From a bacterium (lineage in GTDB: Bacteria > Patescibacteriota > Minisyncoccia > Phycocordibacterales > UBA9973), in NCBI GenBank assembly GCA_021813175.1, contig JAKALJ010000003.1:1-31480 (forward strand): DNA of 31,480 nt. Direction: 5' to 3'. Under the pieces are notes generated by a model. That model searched no databases and was not told the DNA's origin. It saw only the letters and a program-made list of their open reading frames with translations. Positions 1-5,883 of the stretch are shown in pieces. The position numbers and the translations under genes are program-made. Within the stretch, counting starts at the first letter, position 1. Each line of letters begins with the position of its first letter.

Positions 1-551
1 TCCATCCTCTTATTGTTATAGATGGGCAAAATTTCAAATACTTTGCCCCAATCCAAAACATCCAAATGATCAAAATGATAATCTTTGGATTTATAAATTC
101 TGTCCAGGAAAGCCCGCTCCTTACTGGCAATAGAATATCCTTCAGTATGTTCAATGCCGGCCGTATTGCTTAAAACATAATCCTTCATCCGAATAAAAGA
201 GATTTTTTGACCGCCGGCGTTGATTTCTCGCGTAATATATGATGCGACAAAAATGCTGTTGTAATACTGGAAGTTTATTCCAGCACGAGTTAAGACTGTT
301 TCAAAGCTGATATACGAGGGTGTGTAAATTTTTGTGGCCAACTCAAAACGATCATAGTTTTTATCTTTAGCATAAATGCCACGATGCACTCTGATTAATT
401 TTCCTCGCTTTACATAATTGCTCAATCTCACCCGGACATTAACTTCTCTTTGTTCGCCCCACAACAAAGCTATGTCTTTGGTAGAAAAGACAGTTTGGGG
501 AGATCTTAACAAAATTTCAATATATTGGCCTTTTGTAGGCTTATTGTCCAT
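1..551 (-). CDS. AbiEi-like antitoxin / winged-helix regulator, truncated by the window edge
   Basis: An open frame of 183 complete codons runs from ATG at 551 off the left edge without a stop. The N-terminus (MDNKPTKGQYIEILLRSP, then QTVFSTKDIALLWGE) is followed by a segment typical of winged-helix antitoxins: VNVRVRLSNYVKRGKLIRVHRGIYA, here interrupted only for quotation as VNVRVRLSNYV and KRGKLIRVHRGIYA. Then comes TPSYISFETVL and a late ASKERAFLD motif. This order (helix-turn-helix, GIYA, YISFETVL, ERAFLDRIY) matches the AbiEi family of type IV toxin-antitoxin antitoxins, which neutralise an AbiEii nucleotidyltransferase toxin and repress their own promoter. The toxin gene would lie beyond the left edge and is not seen. 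A strong promoter and a 12-bp inverted repeat lie just upstream. No Shine-Dalgarno is visible. Alternative: an orphan AbiEi-like transcription regulator without a toxin. Family call fairly confident, role inferred. Confidence 0.8.
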   Translation of the reverse strand, partial: MDNKPTKGQYIEILLRSPQTVFSTKDIALLWGEQREVNVRVRLSNYVKRGKLIRVHRGIYAKDKNYDRFELATKIYTPSYISFETVLTRAGINFQYYNSIFVASYITREINAGGQKISFIRMKDYVLSNTAGIEHTEGYSIASKERAFLDRIYKSKDYHFDHLDVLDWGKVFEILPIYNNKRM

Positions 552-556
552 ATAGT

Positions 557-589
557 TACTGCAAGTAATCTTAAAGCTTACTTGCAGTA
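557..589. promoter_or_regulatory. 12-bp inverted repeat, likely AbiEi operator
   Basis: TACTGCAAGTAA (557-568) and TTACTTGCAGTA (578-589) are perfect inverted arms separated by 9 bp. They cover the predicted transcription start and early leader of the AbiEi-like gene. AbiEi antitoxins are known to repress their own operon by binding inverted repeats at the promoter, so an autoregulatory operator is the simplest reading. It could also act as an RNA hairpin in the leader. Confidence 0.6.
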
Positions 590-591
590 CG

Positions 592-620
592 ATTATATAC
601 TATAATGGAAATAAATACAA
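592..620 (-). promoter_or_regulatory. Promoter of the AbiEi-like gene
   Basis: On the minus strand, TTGTAT (620-615), a 17-bp spacer and a perfect TATAAT (597-592) form a strong sigma70-type promoter. The predicted start near 585 gives a leader of about 34 nt before the ATG at 551. Confidence 0.7.
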
Positions 621-658
621 GGAGAAGGTGGATTAAACTAACTCTTAGTTAAACTTTG

Positions 659-731
659 TGGACCGTACCGGATTCGAACCGGTGACCTCCACATTGCAAA
701 TGTGGCGCTCTACCAACTAAGCTAACGGCCC
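659..731 (-). tRNA. tRNA-Ala (anticodon TGC)
   Basis: Full cloverleaf of 73 nt: acceptor GGGCCGT pairing with ACGGTCC, D-arm GCTTAGTTGGTAGAGC, anticodon stem CCACA/TGTGG with loop TTTGCAA (anticodon TGC), 5-nt variable loop, T-arm ACCGG-TTCGAAT-CCGGT. The acceptor contains the G3:U70 wobble pair that is the main alanine identity element. The discriminator is A. No 3' CCA is encoded (the next bases are CAA), so CCA must be added by a nucleotidyltransferase. A weak TAGAAT (753-748) with TTGTAT (774-769) upstream may be its promoter, though the 15-bp spacing is short. Confidence 0.96.
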
Positions 732-817
732 AATGAACACGCAGATTATTCTAACCCATTTTAGAAAAATACAATAGGATACCACTTATATCGAAAAATC
801 AAGTTGTTTGCCTGAAA

Positions 818-854
818 CGCAAAAACCCTCTGAAAGATTCGGAGGGTTTTTGCG
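818..854. terminator. Intrinsic terminator (T-tract on both strands)
   Basis: Perfect 13-bp inverted repeat CGCAAAAACCCTC (818-830) and GAGGGTTTTTGCG (842-854) with an 11-nt loop. The GC core followed by five T residues on either strand makes it potentially bidirectional. It would end the candidate small RNA on the minus strand. Confidence 0.75.
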
Positions 855-897
855 GCACATATGTATTCGATAAAAGAGAGCTTTACCTCACACCCAC
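818..897 (-). ncRNA. Candidate ~80-nt small RNA
   Basis: The segment lies between a near-ideal promoter (932-904) and a strong terminator (854-818) on the minus strand and has no sizeable ORF. The predicted RNA begins GUGGGUGUGAGG, can form a first hairpin GGUAAA/UUUAUC with a pyrimidine-rich loop GCUCUCU, has a self-complementary ACAUAUGU in the linker, and ends in the terminator hairpin. I do not recognise the RNA family. A 24-codon ORF could start at the ATG inside ACATATGTG and read through the terminator, but has no Shine-Dalgarno. Alternatively this is a terminated leader upstream of tRNA-Ala. Existence of a transcript is inferred from promoter and terminator only. Confidence 0.45.
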
Positions 898-903
898 GGC
901 CCT

Positions 904-932
904 ATTATAGCATACTATATCCATACACGCAA
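904..932 (-). promoter_or_regulatory. Strong extended -10 promoter, divergent from rnpB
   Basis: Minus strand: TTGCGT (932-927), exactly 17 bp, then TATAAT (909-904) preceded by TGC, forming an extended -10. The predicted start is G at about 897. No long gene lies downstream before the terminator at 854-818, so it appears to drive a small RNA. Confidence 0.65.
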
Positions 933-941
933 GCGAAAGGC

Positions 942-969
942 TTGTTTTTTGCTTGTTCTGTATTATAAT
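942..969 (+). promoter_or_regulatory. rnpB promoter
   Basis: TTGTTT (942-947), 16-bp spacer, TATAAT (964-969). The predicted start near 976 falls just before the P1 strand of RNase P RNA, as expected for a stable RNA promoter. A small hairpin CAAGC/GCTTG (930-944) followed by six T overlaps the -35 and could also stop upstream plus-strand transcription. Confidence 0.65.
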
Positions 970-996
970 CCGTATTGTCCTTGTATCGGGTAGCCG

Positions 997-1092
997 CCCC
1001 GCCCTCTTGTTCCACTGAATCTGAAATATTTAATGATGGCAGTTTTAATGCTTTTATTGAAATTTCATTTTAGGTGGCACAAGAGGGCGGGG
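997..1092 (+). repeat. 96-nt hairpin element, copy 1 (P3 position of rnpB)
   Basis: GC-rich terminal inverted repeats (CCCCGCCCTCTTGT at 997-1010, ACAAGAGGGCGGGG at 1079-1092; 18 of 19 pairs when extended by five) flank an AT-rich interior that itself folds imperfectly. The whole unit would form one long hairpin replacing or extending P3. It differs from copy 2 only at 1041 (A versus G) and 1078 (C versus T). MITE-like in form; no clear target duplication. Confidence 0.92.
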
Positions 1093-1111
1093 AGGAAAGT
1101 CCGAACACGCA

Positions 1112-1135
1112 GTCCGCCTCCGCCAGTTGGCGGAC
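1112..1135. repeat. Short palindrome in rnpB, GCC-N4-GGC family
   Basis: TCCGCC-AGTT-GGCGGA (1119-1134), with an alternative outer pairing GTCCGCC/GGCGGAC (1112-1118 with 1129-1135). Similar palindromes occur in tgt, mreC and before proS. It lies between the P4 5' strand and the P8-like hairpin, in a region that is shorter in E. coli. Confidence 0.6.
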
Positions 1136-1309
1136 GGCGAGTTAAACGTAGCGGGTAACGCCCGCCCGGAGCAATCCGCGAGGTGCGAACAGAGACGCCG
1201 AAAGCCCAAAGGCTTAAGGCGCCCCGAACGCCGAAAGGCGCTTCGGGGCGAGTTCTGCAGTAATGTAGAAAGTGAAACGGCTAAATCCTTACGCGCGTGC
1301 AAGATCGTG

Positions 1310-1405
1310 CCCCGCCCTCTTGTTCCACTGAATCTGAAATATTTAATGATGGCGGTTTTAATGCTTTTATTGAAATTTCATTTTAGGTGGTACAAGAGGG
1401 CGGGG
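1310..1405 (+). repeat. 96-nt hairpin element, copy 2 (P15/P16 position of rnpB)
   Basis: Same length and orientation as the copy at 997-1092, with 94 of 96 positions identical. It lies between AAGATCGTG and AGAATCGCTTGAGCC, which by alignment to known RNase P RNAs is the L15/P16 region where the tRNA 3' end is normally recognised. Either arm could also pair with the opposite arm of the first copy. Confidence 0.92.
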
Positions 1406-1510
1406 AGAATCGCTTGAGCCCGACGGCAACGGCGGGCCTAGATAAATGGCTATCCCGTGGCTTAGCCGCGGACAGAATTCGGCTTATAGATACAAGGGCG
1501 AGACAAATAT

Positions 1511-1544
1511 GAAAAATCCTCCGCCAACCGGCGGGGGATTTTTC
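1511..1544. terminator. Bidirectional terminator between rnpB and the DUF192 gene
   Basis: GAAAAATCCTCCGCC (1511-1525) and GGCGGGGGATTTTTC (1530-1544) pair along 15 bp with one G-U, loop AACC, with A and T tracts on both sides. It can end rnpB on the plus strand and the proS-to-DUF192 unit on the minus strand. Confidence 0.85.
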
Positions 1545-1548
1545 TTTT

Positions 1549-2079
1549 CTAAGGCAACAGTTCCGCCTTGTCCCCTATTTTCAGGCCGTTTTCCGCCGAA
1601 AAACCCGCATTTACTTCCAGCACATACTTTGCCGCCTCGGGGGGAGAAAAAGTTTCCGGATAAGAATCCGGGCTGGCGTTTTCCTTTATATACACCACTG
1701 ATCCGGTCTGGGAAAGCCAGATAATATCTATGGGGAATTTCATATCTTTCATCCAAAATCCGTATTTGCCCGGAGCGCCGAAAACAAAGAGCATGCCTTC
1801 GCCTGGCGGGAGAATGCTCCGGCCGGAAAGACCCTGCATCTGCTCCGTCACACTTTCAGCCAGTTCTACCTTTAAGATCTTTCTTCCTATTTTCACGTAT
1901 TTTATATCCGCCGGATTTAGTGTCCGATTCAAGTTTGATCCGATTTCCGAGGTTGGGGCGGAGGAAGGTCGAGTTTGAGGAGCATACGCGGTCATAGCGC
2001 CAACCCTTAGGATAAAATATAAGACTGCTAGAACTAGCAGGACTGCTATTATCCAAAATATCGATTTATTTTTTTTCAT
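1549..2079 (-). CDS. Membrane-anchored DUF192 protein
   Basis: 176 residues. An N-terminal transmembrane segment (about residues 7-25, FWIIAVLLVLAVLYFIL) is followed by a linker of about 30 residues and a DUF192 domain (about 60-175). Family landmarks are QMQGLSGR, GMLFVF, GFWMKDM, FPIDIIWL and VLEVNAGFS. DUF192 proteins are small beta-rich extracytoplasmic proteins of unknown biochemical function. The topology places the domain outside the membrane. Its start overlaps the end of the arginine-decarboxylase-like gene by 4 bp, so the two are probably translationally coupled, and it is the last gene before the bidirectional terminator. Domain call secure; function unknown. Confidence 0.88.
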   Translation of the reverse strand: MKKNKSIFWIIAVLLVLAVLYFILRVGAMTAYAPQTRPSSAPTSEIGSNLNRTLNPADIKYVKIGRKILKVELAESVTEQMQGLSGRSILPPGEGMLFVFGAPGKYGFWMKDMKFPIDIIWLSQTGSVVYIKENASPDSYPETFSPPEAAKYVLEVNAGFSAENGLKIGDKAELLP

Positions 2080-3467
2080 TTATGTTCCCCGTTCCAGCCG
2101 AAAAGCCGGCCGATATGTTCCGGAGTTTCTCTTTTACGGATTATGCTGACTGTGCCGTCCTTGGCGGAAATTTTCATGGGCAAAGAGAGCAGACAGTGAT
2201 GCGAAGCCAGCCCGTCTTGGCACCAGCCGGTATCCAGCACCGCCACCAACTGGTCTTCACCGTCGCGCAGTTTAGGCAGCATAACATAATTGCCGCCGGC
2301 GGTATATTTGTCATCCGAGTCGCAGGTACTGCCAGCCAGCCAAATGGGAGCAAGGGACCCGTGCATATTGTTGGCCGGGATCACGTGCCATTTTTGATGC
2401 ACCGCCCAAGTATCCTTGAGATCGTTCATAAAAGATCCGTCTATCACATACCAGGATTTAGCGTTCCCTTTTGATATATGTTTCTCCGATATTACTTTAT
2501 AAATGGTAACTTGGGCGGGGGCGACTATATACTGACCCCATTCCACCGCCAAGTTCGGATATTTTATTCCCTTTCGGTCCGAGATATTTTTTATGCTTTT
2601 TATTATTTTACTGGAAACGGTTTTAGCGGTATAAAACTTTTTCTTTTCGTAAGGTACCCCAAAGCCGCCTCCGATGTCCAGAGTATCCAGGGAAGGATTT
2701 GTTTTTTGCAGAGTTTCATAAATATCCATGGCCCGCTTGATACCGTCTAAAATACTTTTCTGGGTCTTGATCTGGGAGCCGAGATGGTAGTGCAAAATTT
2801 TCAAATTTTTCATTTTGGGTAAATTCAGCACCTCTTTTTCCGAAAGTCCGAAGCGGTCAAATTTTTTGTCCCATTTGGTGTCCGCTTTGACATCGAGATC
2901 CACCCGCACTCCGACGTCCCCTTTATATCTAGACAAGCGCTCTATCTCTTCCGGCCCTTCAATAATCGGCACGATGTTCATACCCTTGCTTCTCAGTTCT
3001 TCAACCAGGCTGAGATATTGACTGGTCTTGGGCCCGTTGCACAACACTCGAATCTTGCTGTTGAATTTCTCTCCTTCCCACATCCGCTTCACAATCCACA
3101 GTTCATTGGCGGAAGTAACTTCCAAATTGGCCCCTTCGGAAAGGAGAGGCAAGACAAATTCCCGGTTCTGATTCACTTTCATTGGATAGTGATAAAAAAA
3201 CTTGCCCTTATATCCGTAGATTTTCATATAGGCCTGAAAATATCCCAAGAGGTCTTTCAGCCGGTCTTCCAGAACGAACGGAAACACAACCTGCAAGGGG
3301 GTGCCGTATTTTCTGGCTAAATCATTGAGGTTGTAAATATGATTTCCTTCAATGGCGGAGAGCTCGCCGTCTTTACTCACATCCAAAAACTGGGTATTCC
3401 ATTCTTCCACTCCGAGTTTCCAAAATTTCTTCCAATTCCTTCCGGACTTTTTTATCTTCTTCTTCAA
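2076..3467 (-). CDS. Arginine decarboxylase-like PLP enzyme (SpeA-like, compact)
   Basis: 463 residues of the alanine-racemase-fold (fold type III) PLP decarboxylases, closest in motif style to biosynthetic arginine decarboxylase, which makes agmatine for polyamine synthesis. Visible landmarks: YPMKVNQNR with the PLP-binding lysine, VRVLCNGPKTS, DRFGLSEKE, LHYHLGSQI, the phosphate-binding glycines of DIGGGFGVPYE, EWGQ where relatives have E-x-GR, STCDSDD with the catalytic cysteine, and the terminal DTGWCQDGLASHH. SpeA proteins are usually about 630 residues; the helical insertion and C-terminal extension of that family seem absent. The start is TTG at 3467 with no good Shine-Dalgarno. The 68-bp gap to tgt holds nothing recognisable. 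Substrate could differ (ornithine, diaminopimelate or carboxynorspermidine relatives). Confidence 0.75.
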   Translation of the reverse strand: MKKKIKKSGRNWKKFWKLGVEEWNTQFLDVSKDGELSAIEGNHIYNLNDLARKYGTPLQVVFPFVLEDRLKDLLGYFQAYMKIYGYKGKFFYHYPMKVNQNREFVLPLLSEGANLEVTSANELWIVKRMWEGEKFNSKIRVLCNGPKTSQYLSLVEELRSKGMNIVPIIEGPEEIERLSRYKGDVGVRVDLDVKADTKWDKKFDRFGLSEKEVLNLPKMKNLKILHYHLGSQIKTQKSILDGIKRAMDIYETLQKTNPSLDTLDIGGGFGVPYEKKKFYTAKTVSSKIIKSIKNISDRKGIKYPNLAVEWGQYIVAPAQVTIYKVISEKHISKGNAKSWYVIDGSFMNDLKDTWAVHQKWHVIPANNMHGSLAPIWLAGSTCDSDDKYTAGGNYVMLPKLRDGEDQLVAVLDTGWCQDGLASHHCLLSLPMKISAKDGTVSIIRKRETPEHIGRLFGWNGEHK

Positions 3468-3535
3468 CTTATTTCGGCTGTTTATTTATCGGCAAAAAGT
3501 ATAACAAGCCCTGGCTAAATGTAAAGGGCCGGCTG

Positions 3536-4900
3536 TTACTTTCTCCAGTTCAGGAGAAAAGCATCCCGGAAATCCGGGAACCCGCCATCTAAAATGGCCT
3601 GCCGGGCGCCCCCTACCAGCCGGACGATGAATCGCAGATTGTGAATAGTGGAGAGAGTAGCAGCCAGCATTTCTTTGCCCCGAAAAAGGTGGCATAGATA
3701 AGCGGCGGAATAGTTCCGGCAAGTGAAGCAATCACAGTCTTTTTCTATCGGATTGAAATCGGCTCGGTAAGCGGCGTTGGTGATATTTATTTTTCCTTTG
3801 CTTGTATATAAGGTGCCGTTCCGGGCGTTTCTGGTCGGAGCTACGCAGTCAAAAAGGTCCACGCCGTTCTCAATACCCATGAGCAGATCTTCCGGTTCTC
3901 CGATGCCCAGGAGGTGTCTCGGCCTTTCTTCCGGCAAAATTTCGTTCACCCATTTTACGGCCATGGACATATCTTCTTTGGCAAATGAACCGCCGATGCC
4001 AAAGCCGTCAAAATCTAAAGAGCCGATGAAGCGCGCCGATTCTTTCCGTAGCTCCTCACTTCTGCCGCCTTGCACGATACCGAAGAGAGCCGGAGCGGAG
4101 GAAGAGAAACTTCTGGAGCGGGGTGTCTCGCGGCGCGACGGCGCGACAATGCCAGATAATGCCTGGGAAACAGAACATTCTCTCGCGGGGTCTCTGTCTC
4201 CGCCTGCTGGCGGAGCGCTGCCTCTCGGCCCCTCGGCCTGCGAGACACCCCACTCAAGAAGTTCTGTTTCCCAGGCCAATTTCTTATGTATCGCCAAACT
4301 ACGCTTGGCCCAAGCGTGGGTTCGGTCCAGAGCTTCTTTTTGGTATCTTTGCTCTTCCGCCGGAGAAGTGCATTCGTCAAAAGCAAAGATAATGTCCGCG
4401 CCGAGAGAGTGCTGGATCTCTATGGATTTTTCCGGAGTAATGTAATGAATACTGCCGTCCAAATGCGACTTGAAGGAAACTCCGTCTTGTCCGATTTTGG
4501 CCAAGCGCGGAGCGTCCGAATCGTCAAAGCGTTCCGGAATCAAAAGCGATGGATCGGTAATCTTGGTAATCTTGCTCAATTCTTTTCCGTATGCGGCGCC
4601 CAGAGAGAACACCTGAAAACCGCCGGAGTCGGTGATAATAGGCCCGTCCCAATGCATAAACTTGTGCAGGCCGCCGGCATGGCGAATGAGCTCGTGGCCG
4701 GGTTGCAAGTACAAGTGGTAGGTATTAGCGAGCACCGCTTCCGCCCCAAGCTCCCGAACTTCTTCGGGGGTGAGTGATTTTACCGTGGCCTTGGTGCCGA
4801 CAGGTATGAAGGCGGGAGTATGAATAGTTCCATGCGCAGTTTCCAGCATCCCGGCCCGGCCGAGGTTGCCTTTTAGTTTCTTCTCTATGTTAAATTTCAT
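3536..4900 (-). CDS. tgt: tRNA-guanine transglycosylase (TGT) with a ~63-residue in-frame insertion
   Basis: Exchanges guanine 34 of GUN-anticodon tRNAs for a queuosine precursor. 454 residues versus about 375 in most bacterial TGTs. Landmarks: TPAFIPVGTKATVK, DSGGFQVFS with Asp91, FAFDECTSP, ALFGIVQGG, GIGEPEDLL, and VDLFDCVAPTRNARNG with the nucleophile Asp351. Zinc ligands are Cys389, Cys391, Cys394 and His420. Residues about 208-270, between the AIHKKLAWE helix and ALFGIVQGG, are a Ser/Arg/Pro/Gly-rich insertion absent from the family and encoded by palindromic DNA. The frame is open through it and every catalytic motif is retained, so the enzyme may be active. The start overlaps the mreC stop by 4 bp. 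Confidence 0.94.
   Translation of the reverse strand: MKFNIEKKLKGNLGRAGMLETAHGTIHTPAFIPVGTKATVKSLTPEEVRELGAEAVLANTYHLYLQPGHELIRHAGGLHKFMHWDGPIITDSGGFQVFSLGAAYGKELSKITKITDPSLLIPERFDDSDAPRLAKIGQDGVSFKSHLDGSIHYITPEKSIEIQHSLGADIIFAFDECTSPAEEQRYQKEALDRTHAWAKRSLAIHKKLAWETELLEWGVSQAEGPRGSAPPAGGDRDPARECSVSQALSGIVAPSRRETPRSRSFSSSAPALFGIVQGGRSEELRKESARFIGSLDFDGFGIGGSFAKEDMSMAVKWVNEILPEERPRHLLGIGEPEDLLMGIENGVDLFDCVAPTRNARNGTLYTSKGKINITNAAYRADFNPIEKDCDCFTCRNYSAAYLCHLFRGKEMLAATLSTIHNLRFIVRLVGGARQAILDGGFPDFRDAFLLNWRK
4108..4276. repeat. Palindrome-rich in-frame insertion inside tgt
   Basis: Two overlapping inverted-repeat systems: 4108-4131 with 4240-4263 (22 of 24 pairs) and 4161-4176 with 4261-4276 (16 of 16). 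They share 4261-4263, so the hairpins are partly exclusive. Inside lies CTCCGCC-TGCT-GGCGGAG (4198-4215), a member of the GCC-N4-GGC palindrome family. The insertion keeps frame and encodes a low-complexity segment. Confidence 0.8.
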
Positions 4901-5883
4901 CCTTTAATTTCCACTTCCAGGAATTTGAGTTCCCGTACGTTTACTGCCGCGGTAAGCAGGAATTTTTGAATGGCGTCCCGCGGATCCGATATTACGGCCG
5001 CGACTTTGCCGAGAGTGTAAGGGGTAAGGCCCGGCAGCACGGCTTCCGCCCCTATCTCAATAGGAACTCCGCGAGGCACATCCATCTCAAAATCGCCTCC
5101 TCCTCTACCGATGAGCTCAACCTGCAAATTTTTTCCCGCTGGGACTGGCGAGCCGCTTCCGAACCCAGAGGAAAGAGCGGTACCAGAAGATTGCACTCCG
5201 GTGGAAACGGCGGAAGCAGAGCTGTCTTTGCTCTGTGTGGATGACGCTCCGTCCGCCGTCGCCTTCGCCAGCTGGCGAACGGCGGAGGCGATCGGGGCGG
5301 CACCGGTCCGTACAAACGCAAGCGTTTTCTCGCCGGGACTAGTGAACAAAACTACTTTAGAAGAAGAGCCGTTTGCTTCCGCTATTTTGCCCACCGGTAT
5401 GCTCCCATACGCGAAAACCATGTCTCCCGTTTTCGCGCCTTGCGCGGTTCCTATATCAATCAGCAAAGTATTGTAAAGCGAGCGGTCGCCTCCGGCTAAG
5501 ATAGAAGCAAGCACTAAATTTCTTTTCCTGTTCTGCCCCGTCCGGCCAAGAATTTCCTTCAGTTGATTATTTTCCGCTAAAAGTGAATTATAATTTTCCA
5601 TACTGGCTCTAGCGGCGTTTAGTTCCTCCCGAAGCCTGTCGTTTTCCGCCGACAAAGAACTCTTGGTACTTAAAAAAACTCCCCATCTGGACATTTCTCC
5701 GGAAATACTGGCGCCCAGAGAAAGGGCCGGGCGGAAAACAGCGCTGGCTGAGCGGGAAAGTCCGTCCCATATAGCGGAGCGCCATTCAAAAAGTAAGAGC
5801 AGAACCAGGACTACCGAGAGCGTGATTACAATCTTTTTCCGCTTTTCTTTTTTATCTAGGAGGTAGCTCATCTTGGGCGCCAA
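4897..5883 (-). CDS. mreC: Rod shape-determining protein MreC
   Basis: Bitopic scaffold linking cytoplasmic MreB to the periplasmic wall-synthesis enzymes of the elongasome. 328 residues: short basic cytoplasmic tail, transmembrane segment (about residues 19-34, VITLSVVLVLLLLFEW), coiled coil (about 75-115), then the beta domain with LVLASILAGG, LYNTLLIDIGTAQGAKTGD, GSIPVGKIAE and GLTPYTLGKVAAV. A Ser-rich linker of about 50 residues (QLAKATADGASSTQ onwards) interrupts the beta domain and overlaps a palindrome. Start: TTG at 5883 has GAGG 8 nt upstream; ATG at 5871 (MSYLLDKKEK) is the alternative. It overlaps mreB by 32 bp with the TTG start and tgt by 4 bp. Neighbour mreB supports the call. 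Confidence 0.93.
   Translation of the reverse strand: MAPKMSYLLDKKEKRKKIVITLSVVLVLLLLFEWRSAIWDGLSRSASAVFRPALSLGASISGEMSRWGVFLSTKSSLSAENDRLREELNAARASMENYNSLLAENNQLKEILGRTGQNRKRNLVLASILAGGDRSLYNTLLIDIGTAQGAKTGDMVFAYGSIPVGKIAEANGSSSKVVLFTSPGEKTLAFVRTGAAPIASAVRQLAKATADGASSTQSKDSSASAVSTGVQSSGTALSSGFGSGSPVPAGKNLQVELIGRGGGDFEMDVPRGVPIEIGAEAVLPGLTPYTLGKVAAVISDPRDAIQKFLLTAAVNVRELKFLEVEIKG
5252..5286. repeat. Palindrome inside mreC, GCC-N4-GGC family
   Basis: Core TTCGCC-AGCT-GGCGAA (5264-5279), flanked by TCCGCCGT (5252-5259) and ACGGCGGA (5279-5286). It encodes part of the flexible Ala/Ser linker in MreC. Same core style as palindromes in rnpB, tgt and before proS. Confidence 0.6.

Larger units (their letters stand above)
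976..1504 (+). ncRNA. rnpB: RNase P RNA (class A type) with two 96-nt hairpin insertions
   Basis: Catalytic RNA of RNase P, which removes tRNA 5' leaders. The conserved P4 strands are visible: GAGGAAAGTCCGAAC near 1092 and ACAGAATTCGGCTTATAG at 1472-1489. GCTTGAGCC and GGGCCTAGATAAATGGC are other universal blocks. P1 is CCTTGTATC (979-987) with GATACAAGG (1489-1497). P2 is GGGTAGCC (988-995) with GGCTATCC (1448-1455). A P19-like hairpin (1456-1470) sits between the 3' strands of P2 and P4. The gene is about 525 nt, roughly 190 nt longer than a compact bacterial RNase P RNA; the excess is two 96-nt elements at the P3 and P15/P16 positions. A short palindrome at 1112-1135 and a GC hairpin near 1226-1252 add more. 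The GGU of L15 that pairs with tRNA CCA is not evident. Identification is certain; secondary structure is my hand assignment. Confidence 0.97.

Noticed and set aside
820..872. A 24-codon ORF (starting MCRKNPPNLSEG) within the candidate small RNA
   Set aside because: No Shine-Dalgarno, and it would have to read through the terminator hairpin; coding is not supported.
997..1405. The two 96-nt repeats as the beginning of a CRISPR array or CRISPR-like unit
   Set aside because: Only two copies, no regular spacers, 217 nt of conserved RNase P core between them, and no cas genes.
1127..1756. Several open frames of 80-96 codons across rnpB and its terminator
   Set aside because: They lie on conserved RNase P RNA sequence, the repeat elements or the antisense of DUF192 and show no protein family features.
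4090..4290. Frameshift or assembly error in tgt
   Set aside because: The frame stays open through the extra segment and conserved TGT motifs continue in the same frame on both sides; the segment is a clean in-frame insertion.
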